A stretch of DNA of 64,000 bases from Babylonia areolata (taxonomy: Eukaryota; Mollusca; Gastropoda; Neogastropoda; Buccinidae), in the NCBI RefSeq assembly GCF_041734735.1, contig NC_134878.1, positions 44,403,752 through 44,467,751 on the forward strand. Direction: 5' to 3'. The notes under the pieces were generated by a model, which saw only the letters and a program-made list of their open reading frames with translations, ran no database searches and had not been told where the DNA came from. Below, one piece after another: positions 60,801-64,000 of the stretch. Each line of letters starts with the position of its first letter. Position 1 is the first letter of the stretch. The position numbers and the translations under genes were made by a program.

Positions 60801-61857
60801 CCTGTGTCAGTGTTCCAGACATACACAAAGTGTCCTTTCCTGTATCAGTGTTCCAGGCATTAACACAGTATTCCTACCTGTGTCCATGTTCCAGGCATAC
60901 ACTAAGCATCCCTACCAGTGTTGGTGTTCCAGGCATACATTAAGCATCCCTACCTGTGTCGGTGTTCCAGACATATATTAAGCATCCCTACCAGTGTCGG
61001 TGTTCCAGGCATACACAAAGCATCCCTTCCTGTGTCGGTGTTCCAGGCATACACAAATTATCCCTAGCTGTGTCGGTGTTCCAGGCATACACAAAGTATC
61101 CCTACCAGTGTCGGTGTTCCAGCAATACATTAAGCATCCCAACCTGTGTCGGTGTGTTCCAGGCATACACAAAGTATCCCTACCAGTGTCGGTGTTCCAG
61201 GCACACACAAAGCATCCCTACCTGTGTCGGTGTTCCAGGCATACACAAATTATCCCTAGCTGTGTCGGTGTTCCAGGCATACATTAAGCATCCCAACCTG
61301 TGTCTGTGTGTTCCAGGCATACACAAAGTATCCCTACCTGTGTCGGTGTGTTCCAGGCATACACACAGCATCCCTACCTGTGTCGGTGTTCCAGGCATAC
61401 ACAAAGCATCCCTACCAGTGTCAGTGTGTTCCAGGCATACACAAAGCATCCCTACCTGTGTCGGTGTTCCAGGCATACACAAAGCATCCCTACCTGTGTC
61501 GGTGTTCCAGGCATACACAAAGTATCCCTACCTGTGTCGGTGTTCCAGGCATACACTAAGCATCCCTACCAGTGTCGGTGTTCCAGGTGTACACTAAGTA
61601 TCCCTACCTGTGTCGGTGTTCCAGGCATACATTAAGCATCACTACCAGTGTCGGTGTTCCAGGTGTACACTAAGTATCCCTACCTGTGTCGGTGTGTTCC
61701 AGGCATACACAAAGTATTCCTACCTGTGTCGGTGTTCCAGGCATACACAAAGTTGTCCTCGCTGCCGGCGAAGATAAAGGTGCCACAGGGGGTCATGCAG
61801 CTGCCCAGCTTCTCCCTGAAGTTGACCCCTCCTATGTACTGCTGCATCACCCTTTGT
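34617..61857 (-). CDS. AHI1: AHI1 / jouberin, WD40-SH3 ciliary protein (3' part, 13 exons)
   Basis: AHI1 acts at the ciliary transition zone and basal body; human loss causes Joubert syndrome. Thirteen exons read in consistent phase: 61724-61857, 58053-58193, 56043-56090, 53293-53377, 50398-50515, 49140-49274, 46251-46383, 45602-45663, 44672-44734, 42968-43130, 42344-42381, 38880-38965, 34617-34677, about 421 residues. The last WD blades contain FREKLGSCMTPCGTFIFAGS, VYAWNTDTGDQVA and VTDVAYHPRDHILAV. A poorly conserved linker with a charged helix (KEEELQLARSKVLSKEEF) follows, then an SH3 domain (VVALYDYKAQRSDELS, NWWMGELPDGQQGFFPANYV), an acidic run and a basic end KKKRVHYDD. The N-terminal exons lie beyond the right edge. 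Exon 56043-56090 and the acceptor of 53293-53377 are the least certain. Several introns hold arrays copied from the adjoining splice sites. Confidence 0.93.
34913..34928 (+). repeat. Left terminal inverted repeat
   Basis: GGTGAGACCCCACAGG directly after TTAA; its exact complement ends the element at 38438. Confidence 0.93.
35517..36548 (+). CDS. Transposase, N-terminal and first catalytic part
   Basis: 343 codons. A basic N-terminus (MPRKKHHTLK) is followed by a helical KR-rich segment, a zinc-ribbon pair (CPMC at 119-122 and CKQC at 145-148), the signature DVTFDGTWQRRGF at 271-283 with the likely first catalytic Asp, and CHMC at 310-313. The frame meets TAA at 36546-36548, where related proteins read on through an NH-GS-like motif; the next codons (AKAMERDAALFLWNNSVERT) continue the homologous sequence. 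Function: cut-and-paste transposition. There is no sign of host domestication. Confidence 0.85.
   Translation: MPRKKHHTLKTAHFSSASKKQALKMQKMREAKKRKAEEGDEVLDSDIEHGPRVSLVETDEVAADFREQIPESASAKKIRLVQEYNWKTNNYNDQDVFGQREWCLFDVGQLNRLLNDMTCPMCEESSVQLFLDEKMGLSRTVVLKCKQCTFSKSENSSPRIFDSDRGDRPFDVNQRAVMFSMEAGGGYAVLNKFCAIFGMPNMSENTYQRIHKVACSVSRDTCDILQRNVHAIVKDTYNELHPRELDAVEDFYHEDAELGFWEIDDGIPWIDVTFDGTWQRRGFVSHYGVGAVIEVITGFVIDWHVLSTYCHMCKLKENENLSEAQWNEWMDEHEAECQRNHHA
36549..36928. other. Intron-like gap in the transposase gene
   Basis: After RTGFRYR the sequence has GTATGT (36624) and runs through (CT)n(GT)n to an AG near 36932, where TMLSDGDSAAF resumes with the likely second catalytic Asp. The GT and AG ends suggest a real intron later inflated by a microsatellite (about 36655-36721). 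Confidence 0.6.
36929..37795 (+). CDS. Transposase, C-terminal part
   Basis: The main frame reads VTKLECTNHVHKRIGTALRK, RLQNYFRGAIL, AVWATLFHSASTDEDP, CPHGPDSWCFF and NVNESFHSLLWTILPKNRFF. The Glu of NVNESFHS is the probable third catalytic acid. It ends with an acidic-Gln tail at TGA 37793-37795. The segment up to about 37000 (MLSDGDS, AKPYGD) is in a different frame from the rest, so one small indel lies near 36990-37010. Confidence 0.82.
   Translation, partial: LAQCCLMETPQPSVPWRGPSRMGTTGLVTKLECTNHVHKRIGTALRKFAKGERLDGKGSGRLTLPKCKRLQNYFRGAILDPCNKTEDDLRNAVWATLFHSASTDEDPHHFRCPHGPDSWCFFNKALSLGQQPGPHAENLGTAVSREVFSKLVPLYKRMTLSHLLKRILHKKTQNVNESFHSLLWTILPKNRFFGKRRVEAAVANAVGKFNQGNNHLTEMMNMFSMDVNEHTLAIVRQQDNTRLKKAEATSQEQFVIHRRRQRLQNQAAQAEQQAEEGPVYGPGLLADE
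38423..38438 (-). repeat. Right terminal inverted repeat
   Basis: CCTGTGGGGTCTCACC followed by TTAA (38439-38442). Confidence 0.93.
38440..38523 (+). repeat. Dispersed repeat flanking the transposon, inverted relative to 20060-20215
   Basis: TTACACATACTTAACCATGA, CTAGTGCAGACTCCAG, TCCTGTCCTGTGCAAACTAC and TATCCACCTATG. The transposon right end lies exactly at its edge. Confidence 0.7.
38650..38702. repeat. (GT)n/(GC) microsatellite
   Basis: GT units interspersed with GC, about 26 dinucleotides. Confidence 0.93.
38880..38965 (-). CDS. AHI1: AHI1 coding exon (acidic tail)
   Basis: 86 nt, acceptor cttgttaccag, donor AG|GTCAGT, phase 0 to 2. Encodes FTAIKTKDGQLRFLS and GGEESDSDMNETN. Confidence 0.82.
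38966..40428. other. AHI1 intron, no named element
   Basis: AT-rich with C-rich patches near 39085 and 40310, CA tract at 39437-39455, and A/T runs. No exon recognised. Confidence 0.5.
40429..40749 (-). mobile_element. SINE-A, with internal deletion
   Basis: Head on the right (GGAGTGATGGCCTAGAGGTA on the minus strand, box B GGTTCAAATC) and 3' domain on the left. It lacks the TAGTCATTCGGATGAGACGA block seen in other copies. Confidence 0.92.
40750..41398. other. AHI1 intron segment, purine- and A-rich
   Basis: G-rich patch at 40775-40860 and A-rich tracts; no element recognised. Confidence 0.45.
41399..42130 (+). mobile_element. SINE-B, full-length copy followed by a second partial copy
   Basis: Head GATTAGAGTGTTGGACTTTC with box B GGTTCAAATC at 41399-41470. 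Body to GGAGTATGGCTGCCTACATG (about 41690), then a 3' region with CCTGAAATCTGATTGAATGA and AAAGCGCTTAGAGCTTGGTC (to 41890). A second, 5'-truncated copy runs from 41893 through GGAGTATGGCTGCCAACATG to about 42125. Both are plus strand, inside an AHI1 intron. Confidence 0.85.
42344..42381 (-). CDS. AHI1: AHI1 coding micro-exon
   Basis: 38 nt, acceptor tttgtctttccag, donor CAT|GTAAGT. With the preceding G it encodes EDDDDEEAAGKKH, an acidic run directly after the SH3 domain. Confidence 0.88.
42587..42654. repeat. (GT)n microsatellite
   Basis: About 33 GT units, with further GT-rich DNA to 42860. Confidence 0.95.
42968..43130 (-). CDS. AHI1: AHI1 SH3-domain exon
   Basis: 163 nt, acceptor tgcctcag, donor G|GTCAGT, phase 0 to 1. 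The whole SH3 domain is on this one exon: ALYDY at the RT loop start, ENWWMGE at the n-Src/distal strand and FFPANYV at the 3-10 helix, with the ligand-binding Tyr, Trp and Pro-Asn-Tyr residues all present. Closest to the jouberin SH3 (VVALYDYRANRSDELTIHRG). Confidence 0.97.
43131..43865. other. AHI1 intron with a decayed dispersed repeat
   Basis: 43625-43865 shows AGGTCAAGATCATAACA twice, and motifs (AAGGTCATGACTTGGCCTC, GGAAAATGTTTGTTGACAG) typical of an old repeat next to the LINE fragment. No exon seen. Confidence 0.5.
43866..44115 (-). mobile_element. LINE ORF2 C-terminal fragment
   Basis: Minus strand reads RRKWSENIEEWTGLTFAET then RPVHESALQCHDGSPTELRD. W-(x)-NI-EWTGL is the usual C-terminal motif of an invertebrate LINE polymerase. 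Confidence 0.75.
44672..44734 (-). CDS. AHI1: AHI1 coding exon upstream of SH3
   Basis: 63 nt, phase 0 to 0, acceptor tttattttttacag, donor AAA|GTGAGT. Encodes SQGKAQFSFQAPLGSTRKPK and K. Confidence 0.88.
44927..45006 (+). mobile_element. SINE-A 3'-end fragment
   Basis: Only the 3' domain: GGTGACACACTCTCCAAAGG, GAGAGCAGCCCAAACTATCG, CACAGAGAAATCTGTTGTG, then a long A-run. Confidence 0.85.
45007..45601. other. AHI1 intron, A-rich, no feature seen
   Basis: A-rich and C-rich tracts (45217-45265), no element recognised. Confidence 0.5.
45602..45663 (-). CDS. AHI1: AHI1 coding exon
   Basis: 62 nt, acceptor ttttttgtacag, donor AAC|GTAAGT. With the preceding G it encodes VGRHGTKSTHFGRPPQIALD and N, phase 1 to 0. 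Confidence 0.87.
46251..46383 (-). CDS. AHI1: AHI1 coding exon (Gln/Pro-rich linker)
   Basis: 133 nt, acceptor cgttttcag, donor G|GTGGTG followed after 9 bases by a GT repeat. Encodes MLSPGALSPHATPTMLSTIQ, QQQFASQNLYMKQ and SSWRPTFSE. Confidence 0.88.
46439..47617. mobile_element. TTAA-bounded non-autonomous element (piggyBac-like ends, candidate)
   Basis: TTAA at 46435-46438 and 47618-47621. The ends CTCATTC and GAAAGAG are inverted with one mismatch, the left end continuing to CTCTTTCCCTGCC. An element with the same ends and TTAA flanks is at 54367-55167. About 860 bp of its length is a later SINE insertion (46502-47356). The terminal repeat is short, so the call is tentative. Confidence 0.45.
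46502..47356 (-). mobile_element. Long tRNA-headed SINE-like element, copy 2, with target duplication
   Basis: On the minus strand the head is CCATGGCGAAGTGGTTAGCG with box B GGGTTTGAATCCC, and the tail is a run of A (T-run at 46503-46511). The flanks GCACCTAATATCTT (46488-46501) and GCGCCTAATATCTT (47358-47371) are a target-site duplication with one mismatch. About 855 bp, longer than ordinary SINEs. It resembles copy 1 at 805-1672 along its length. Confidence 0.82.
47737..48056 (+). mobile_element. SINE-A, diverged copy
   Basis: Head GGAGTGGTGGCCTTGTGGTA, weak box B (GGATCAAATCC), shortened body and full 3' domain to CTGTTGTCACAAAAG. Confidence 0.85.
48094..48492 (+). mobile_element. SINE-A, near full length
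   Basis: Head GGAGTGATGACCTAGAGGTA, box B GGTTCGAATC, body and tail AAATACAAATACAAATACAA. Placed in tandem 40 bp after the previous copy. Confidence 0.93.
48493..49139. other. AHI1 intron with a faint SINE-B relic
   Basis: 48765-48850 has TTTCCATAACCCAGCTTACA and GTGCATTTGATCTTCTTTCT, which recall the SINE-B middle. Otherwise no feature. Confidence 0.45.
49140..49274 (-). CDS. AHI1: AHI1 coding exon
   Basis: 135 nt, phase 0 to 0, acceptor gatttcag, donor ACG|GTATGC. Encodes LQMSQMPGMVTMDTTRRMDT, IGRQGVTASWSNTD and GSYIATPRST. Confidence 0.88.
49318..49867 (-). mobile_element. LINE 3' end, CR1/L2-like
   Basis: Minus strand reads CLSDCISAYAPSRNLRSSSD, CSFLCAAPHIWNSLPHHI and SAFHSSLKTHLSK, the typical C-terminus of a CR1/L2 polymerase (AP.WN.LP.....S...F...LKTHL). 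A 3' UTR follows, ending GGCACTGTACGAATGTACAT and ATTGATTGGAATA. Confidence 0.85.
50060..50397 (-). repeat. Tandem array copied from the 5' splice site of AHI1 exon 50398-50515
   Basis: Four intronic copies of the exon 3' end and donor precede the real one. On the plus strand TATGTACGGTGGCTGTGTCT occurs at 50258 and 50325, an exact 67-bp step that leads to the real exon edge at 50398. Two more diverged copies near 50064 and 50183 keep the exon sequence GCGTCCAGTTTCTTCTG. The two nearest copies keep a GTACAT donor in place of GTACGT. Confidence 0.82.
50398..50515 (-). CDS. AHI1: AHI1 coding exon (charged helix)
   Basis: 118 nt, acceptor tgtgcggagcag, donor ACC|GTACGT, phase 2 to 0. Encodes PMKEEELQLARSKVLSKEEF and QAQEKQRYSRIMKKLDAAT, a likely coiled coil. 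Confidence 0.9.
50573..50705. repeat. Degenerate (ATTGT)n pentamer tract
   Basis: About 25 pentamers, complementary to the AATAC/ACAAT tail of the adjacent minus-strand SINE-A, so probably an expanded SINE tail. Confidence 0.85.
50706..51125. mobile_element. Two SINE-A copies, head to head, heads lost
   Basis: 50706-51000 is minus strand (CACAACAGATTTCTCTATGT to CATCCAGACCACCACT). 51000-51125 is plus strand (CTCCACTTCGAAGGGTAAAC to GACAATACAATACAAAC). Neither has a tRNA head. The arrangement could form a fold-back. Confidence 0.82.
51126..51885. other. AHI1 intron with microsatellites and an unidentified repeat end
   Basis: CA-rich at 51140-51200. (AATAG)n followed by ATGTCTTTATTACCAAGTGT at 51435-51480, a phrase I associate with dispersed repeats. 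G-rich at 51505-51522, GACA tetramers at 51600-51650 and TA units at 51695-51725. Confidence 0.5.
51886..53262 (-). repeat. Minisatellite, 55-bp unit, 25 copies
   Basis: Plus-strand unit TTTGATGATCTGTAGACAGA, CATACTGACTGCCATGGGGA, GTGAGGGAAAAAACA. Variants differ at TGCC/TGTC, GTGAGG/GTAAGG, and a few units have CATCAAAT for CATTTGAT. On the minus strand each unit has TATGTCTGTCTACAG, an acceptor-like motif. All three minus frames are open because 55 is not a multiple of 3, which explains the long ORFs across it. It starts about 30 bp into the intron after exon 53293-53377. Confidence 0.97.
53293..53377 (-). CDS. AHI1: AHI1 coding exon between two minisatellites
   Basis: 85 nt, acceptor ggactttgttgcaacag, donor AG|GTAAGG, phase 1 to 2. 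Encodes AQVDAGLASPRAPDEETDIE and ALAGTST. A second acceptor eight bases further in (cggcacag) would need phase 0 and does not fit the exon proposed upstream. Confidence 0.82.
53378..53880 (-). repeat. Minisatellite copied from the 3' splice-site region of exon 53293-53377, 43-bp unit
   Basis: About 10 units of AACGCCCACTGTTACAATGC and AATCCACTTTCGTCACAAGA between 53450 and 53880. The stretch touching the exon (53378-53412, CTGTTGCAACAAAGTCCATT and TTCATCGTAAGATTT) is a diverged unit of the same sequence and contains the real acceptor. On the minus strand the repeats keep TTGTAACAG or TCGTAACAG in the acceptor position. Confidence 0.87.
54367..55167. mobile_element. TTAA-bounded non-autonomous element, second candidate
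   Basis: TTAA at 54363-54366 and 55168-55171, with ends CTCATTC and GAAAGAG as in 46439-47617. Inside are two copies of GGTACGCTRTAGCATACC (54964 and 55009) and a family C repeat (55034). A 117-codon minus-strand ORF over 54591-54944 matches nothing I know. Confidence 0.42.
55034..55157 (+). mobile_element. Short dispersed repeat, family C
   Basis: AGTTTCAGTTTCAGTTGCTC to TTAGTCAGGCCTTGAG, same as 29552 and 63030. Confidence 0.88.
55172..56042. other. AHI1 intron, no named element
   Basis: (CA)n at 55868-55963 with a short GACATGCAAA interruption; AAT units at 55680-55720. No exon recognised. Confidence 0.5.
56043..56090 (-). CDS. AHI1: AHI1 coding exon (tentative)
   Basis: 48 nt, acceptor tttttatagtcag, donor G|GTCACG. 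With the preceding A it encodes IWNKLPFSVGGSDGSS. The phase (1 to 1) links the WD exon to exon 53293-53377. Homology in this linker is too weak to confirm it. Confidence 0.6.
56355..56735. mobile_element. SINE-B fold-back: inverted 3' segment then plus-strand 3' end
   Basis: 56355-56470 reads minus (GTTCGTGGGCAGCAACTCCC to GCCATACTCTG). It then switches to the plus strand at GGTAAATAAACAAAATGGTC and runs through CCTGAAATCTGATTGAACGA and AAAGCGCTTAGAGCTTGGTC to GTGCTATATAAGTATCCGTA and (AAATC)n. Confidence 0.75.
56736..57519. other. AHI1 intron, no clear element
   Basis: A short duplicated phrase (GCTGGACAC.ACTTA.CCTA.TGTGTGT at 57190 and 57270) is the only structure seen. Confidence 0.45.
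57520..58036 (+). mobile_element. SINE-A split by a microsatellite
   Basis: Body ACCTTGAGTGGTGATGTGGA, GAGACGATAAACCAAGGTCC, AGAATTCTGTAGAAAGATCC to about 57715. Then CA, TA, GA, CA and TA tracts (57784-57930), then the 3' domain GGGTGGCACTGCACCTGTGT, CACTCTCCCTAGAAAGAGCA, CTCTGTTGTGACA. The end lies about 10 bp from the donor of exon 58053-58193. Confidence 0.87.
58053..58193 (-). CDS. AHI1: AHI1 WD-repeat exon
   Basis: 141 nt, acceptor gtttcag, donor A|GTGAGT, phase 1 to 1. Encodes DQVARYTELNYVRPVTDVAY, HPRDHILAVCSLGENQPI and FVYKYDPF, equivalent to human DQVAMYSDLPF then ISYHP and CAFGQNEPILLYIYD. Confidence 0.96.
58274..58842. mobile_element. MITE-like repeat with 12-bp inverted ends
   Basis: GACTCACTTGTG at the left and CACAAGTGAGTC at the right. 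Inside, AAACAAAGTGAGTGTATGTT and a (GT)n tract. The phrase is very common in molluscan DNA. 569 bp. No target duplication identified. Confidence 0.65.
58870..59358 (+). mobile_element. LINE 3' end with (AATTCC)n tail
   Basis: The plus frame reads LRFRFGISDIAVHSFRYKEY, MKCPLCRNATETEVHFVLCC, then PALDDLRFQFI and LAVFLYRAFKRREIVSS-stop. This is a zinc-binding C-terminus of a non-LTR polymerase. The 3' UTR ends GGCCTTAATGAATAAATTCC followed by AATTCC. It is only slightly decayed, so fairly recent. Confidence 0.87.
59359..60302. other. AHI1 intron, no named element
   Basis: Poly-C with CA at 59588-59626. Two near copies of TCACACCCAAACTATACCT at about 60197 and 60251 just before the minisatellite. 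Confidence 0.5.
60303..61723 (-). repeat. Minisatellite copied from the 5' splice site of AHI1 exon 61724-61857, 38-bp unit, 37 copies
   Basis: Plus-strand unit TACCTGTGTCGGTGTTCCAG, GCATACACAAAGTATCCC (some 40 bp with GTGTGTTCC). The 38th copy is the exon end itself: on the minus strand each unit reads GTGTATGCCTGGAACACC, GACACAG, GTAGGG, that is VYAWNTDT plus donor. Most units keep ACAG|GTAGG; some have CTGGTAGGG, GCTAGGG or CAGGAAAGG. The array fills the first 1.4 kb of the intron. Confidence 0.96.
61724..61857 (-). CDS. AHI1: AHI1 WD-repeat exon (most 5' in window)
   Basis: 134 nt, acceptor gaaactgtgtgcag, donor ACAG|GTAGGA. Encodes QRVMQQYIGGVNFREKLGSC, MTPCGTFIFAGSEDNF and VYAWNTDT, equivalent to human [31 protein letters not shown] and VYVWN. 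Upstream exons are beyond the window. Confidence 0.95.
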
Positions 61858-61889
61858 CTGCACACAGTTTCAGTTTCGGTTTGCATTAC

Positions 61890-62262
61890 TCTTTTTGTCA
61901 CAACAGATTTCTCTGTGTGAAATTTGGGCTGCTCTCCCCAGGGACAGCGCGTCGCTACACTGACAGTGCTACCTGTTTTTTTTTTTGTATCTTTTTCCTG
62001 CCTGCAAATTTTTTTTCCCTACCCAAGTGGATTTTTCAACATAATTTTGCCAGGGACAACCCTTTTGTTGCCTTGGGTTCTTTAACGTGTGCTAAATGCA
62101 TGCTGCACATGGGAACTCGGTTTATCGTCTCATCCAAATGACTAGCGTCCAGACCACCACTCAAGGTCTAGTGGAGGGGGAGAAAATACTGGCGACTGCT
62201 GGTGTGATTCGAACCAATGCGCTCAGATTATGCGTTACCTCTAGGCCATCACTCCACTTCAA
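61890..62262 (-). mobile_element. SINE-A upstream of the WD exon acceptor
   Basis: 3' domain at the left (CACAACAGATTTCTCTGTGT), body, and truncated head at the right (GGAGTGATGGCCTAGAGGTA on the minus strand, box B GGTTCGAATC). The SINE tail ends about 33 bp from the splice acceptor. Confidence 0.92.
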
Positions 62263-62376
62263 TTTCTTCAGGGGGCGTCACTGCATTCGGACAAATCCAT
62301 ATACGCTACACCACATCTGCTCGGCAGATACGTGACAGCAGCGTAACCCAACGCACTTGTCAGGCCATGAGTACAT
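62258..62376 (+). mobile_element. Short dispersed repeat, family C, diverged
   Basis: GGGGGCGTCACTGCATTCGG, CCATATACGCTACACCACAT to CAGGCCATGAG. Confidence 0.82.
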
Positions 62377-62384
62377 GCTTGTAT

Positions 62385-62492
62385 ATTTGTGTACCTATCA
62401 GAGTGGATTTCTTTTTACAGAATTTTGCCAGAGGACAACACTCTCGTTGCCATGGGTTCTTTTTTCAGTGCGCCAAGTGTGTGCTGCGCGCG

Positions 62493-62523
<31 letters not shown>

Positions 62524-62642
62524 TAGACGCTCAGTTTGATTCTCCAGTCACACTTGGGTGAAAGGGTCAGAGGGGGATTTGAACCCATAGCCTCACGGAC
62601 TCTCTGTATTGGCAGCTGAGCGTCTTAACCATTCTGCCACCT
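62385..62642 (-). mobile_element. Composite SINE: SINE-A body under a different tRNA-like head
   Basis: Minus strand: head GGCAGAATGGTTAAGACGCT with box B GGGTTCAAATCCC, then the SINE-A body (GATGAGACGATAAACCGAGG, GAACCCATGGCAACGAGAG, GGCAAAATTCTGT) and truncation. The head differs completely from SINE-A. Confidence 0.78.
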
Positions 62643-62667
62643 TCCTTCTTTTTTTTCTTTTTTTGTC

Positions 62668-62700
62668 CCCCCCCCCCCCCCCCGCCCCCCCCCCCCCCCT
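62668..62700 (-). repeat. Poly-C (poly-G on minus) tract
   Basis: Two runs of about 16 C separated by one G. Confidence 0.95.
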
Positions 62701-63029
62701 TGCATAGAAGGTTATATTTTCTATTCAACATCGTCTCCATTACAATTTCACATGAAATTCCACACCAATAAAGCAGAATTGCAATACACCTATATATACA
62801 TACATGTATGATATGGTGACAGTTTTACAAGGGTGTTTTTTTAAAGTTAACAAACAAATAACTGACGAACAAGCAAGAAAAAAAAAAAAAAAAGAAAAGA
62901 AGAGAAAAAAAAACAAACTAACAACAAACACACACATACACACAACAAAACAAAACCAAAAAAAACCCCCCAAAAAGAAAAGAATAACAGGCACAGATCC
63001 CAGAACATGACGTTTCCAATCCCAGCTCA

Positions 63030-63160
63030 CAGTTTCAGTTTCAGTTTCAGTAGCTCAAGGAGGCATCACTGCGTTCGGACAAATCCATATATGCTACACC
63101 ACATCTGCCAAGCAGATGCCTGACCAGCAGCATAACCCAACGCGCTTAGTCAGGCCTTGA
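63030..63160 (+). mobile_element. Short dispersed repeat, family C
   Basis: CAGTTTCAGTTTCAGTTTCA start, full family sequence, A-rich tail. Confidence 0.88.
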
Positions 63161-63322
63161 GAAAAAAAAAAGAAAGAAAAAAAAGGGTGAATAAATCACA
63201 GCACACGTTAACAGTCAAATCTCCTGGATCACAGGGAACATCCGAGTCGCAACAAAACAATCAACCATTCAAGATTGATCAATATAATGTTTCCACACCT
63301 GTGGAATCACCTGTGGCTCTAT

Positions 63323-63716
63323 GTGGAGTGATGGCCTAGAGGTAACGCGTCCGCCTAGGAAGCGAGAGAATCTGAGCGCGCTGGTTCGAATCACAGCTCA
63401 GCCGCCGTTATTTTCTCCCTCTCCACTAGACCTTGAGTGGTGGTCTGGACACTAGTCATTTGGATGAGATGATAAACCGAGGTCCCGTGTGCAGCATGCA
63501 CTTAGCGCACGTAAAAGAACCCATGGCAACAAAAGGGTTGTTCCTGGCAAAATTCTGTAGAAAAATCCACTTCGACAGGAAAAACAAATAAAACTGCACA
63601 CAGGAAAAAATAAAAAAAATGGGTGGCGCTGTAGTATAGCGACGCGCTCTCCCTGGGGAGAGCAGCCCAAATTTCACACAGAGAAATCTGTTGTGATAAA
63701 AAGAAATACAAATACA
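63323..63716 (+). mobile_element. SINE-A, full length, best preserved
   Basis: Head GGAGTGATGGCCTAGAGGTA, box B GGTTCGAATC, body GATGAGATGATAAACCGAGG, GGCAACAAAAGGGTTGTTCC, 3' domain GAGAGCAGCCCAAATTTCAC and tail AAATACAAATACAA. A good reference copy for the family. Confidence 0.95.
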
Positions 63717-64000
63717 ATATAAGATCAGAATCCACCTTCCTTCTTGTCTGCACACAGCCCAGCACCAGCCACATCATGGCCAACACTTTTCAGGTGGGGT
63801 GGGGGCAACTTACCTGCACATGCAGGTCTAGAAATTCCCAAGTAATTCTTAGTTGTCTTATCATTACTGTCTTCTTTTTTTTCTCGTTTCTACATTTCAT
63901 TTTATTTCTTTTTATCTATTTGCTTTCTTGTGAGGGTTTTTTTTGTGTTTTTTTTTATATTTCATTTTTAGATTTATTTACTTATTCATTCTGATTTATT
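63717..64000. other. AHI1 intron or intergenic, no feature seen
   Basis: T-rich DNA to the window edge. A minus-strand ORF here has no match to AHI1. Confidence 0.5.

Noticed and set aside
60168-61635. ORFs of 145-231 codons on the plus strand, rich in CVGVPGIHK repeats
   Set aside because: They are translations of the 38-bp minisatellite, antisense to AHI1. The repeats shift frame by frame and carry no independent coding signal.
63456-63786. Several overlapping minus-strand ORFs of 72-99 codons
   Set aside because: They are antisense reads of SINE-A; the same peptides recur at every SINE-A copy.
1-64000. LTR retroelements or viral copies
   Set aside because: I looked for long terminal repeats and for protease, integrase, capsid or envelope motifs and saw none. 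The reverse transcriptase remnants are all of the non-LTR type.

Overview
The window is metazoan nuclear DNA, most likely from a caenogastropod snail. The genes are intron-rich and their proteins resemble animal orthologues. The non-coding DNA is full of CA/GT and GA microsatellites, tRNA-headed SINEs, LINE 3' ends and short dispersed repeats of a kind I associate with marine gastropods. The species call is an inference.

Layout. (1) 333-3899, minus: the first two coding exons of RNF11; the RING exon lies beyond the left edge. (2) 3900-5699: a shared divergent promoter region with a perfect-looking hairpin. (3) 5700-21039, plus: complete WDR18, 11 coding exons, about 438 residues. (4) 23638-29151, minus: complete TRAPPC5, 7 coding exons, about 187 residues, tail-to-tail with WDR18. 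(5) 34617-61857, minus: the 3' two-fifths or so of AHI1 (jouberin), 13 coding exons covering the last WD repeats, a low-complexity/coiled linker, the SH3 domain and a basic C-terminus; the upstream exons lie beyond the right edge. A nearly whole TTAA-flanked cut-and-paste transposon (34913-38438, Kolobok-like, with a transposase that resembles the Mutator-like group) sits in the last AHI1 intron in the opposite orientation.

The four genes are unrelated housekeeping or signalling genes: RNF11 (ubiquitin ligase adaptor), WDR18 (ribosome maturation), TRAPPC5 (vesicle tethering) and AHI1 (ciliary transition zone). I see no operon or pathway linking them.

The most unusual feature is in AHI1. Three separate exon-intron junctions have been multiplied into tandem arrays inside the adjoining intron: the 5' splice site of exon 61724-61857 (37 intronic copies of a 38-bp unit), the 5' splice site of exon 50398-50515 (about 4 copies, 67-bp period nearest the exon) and the 3' splice-site region of exon 53293-53377 (about 10 copies of a 43-bp unit). 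A fourth array (25 copies of 55 bp, 51886-53262) starts about 30 bp into the next intron, and each unit carries an acceptor-like motif. Other notable items are a decayed duplicate of WDR18 exon 3, two GC-AG introns, a nested SINE with a clear target-site duplication inside a TTAA-bounded element, and SINEs that share one body under different tRNA-like heads.

All exon boundaries were read by hand from splice signals, reading phase and remembered family sequences. No search or RNA evidence was available.
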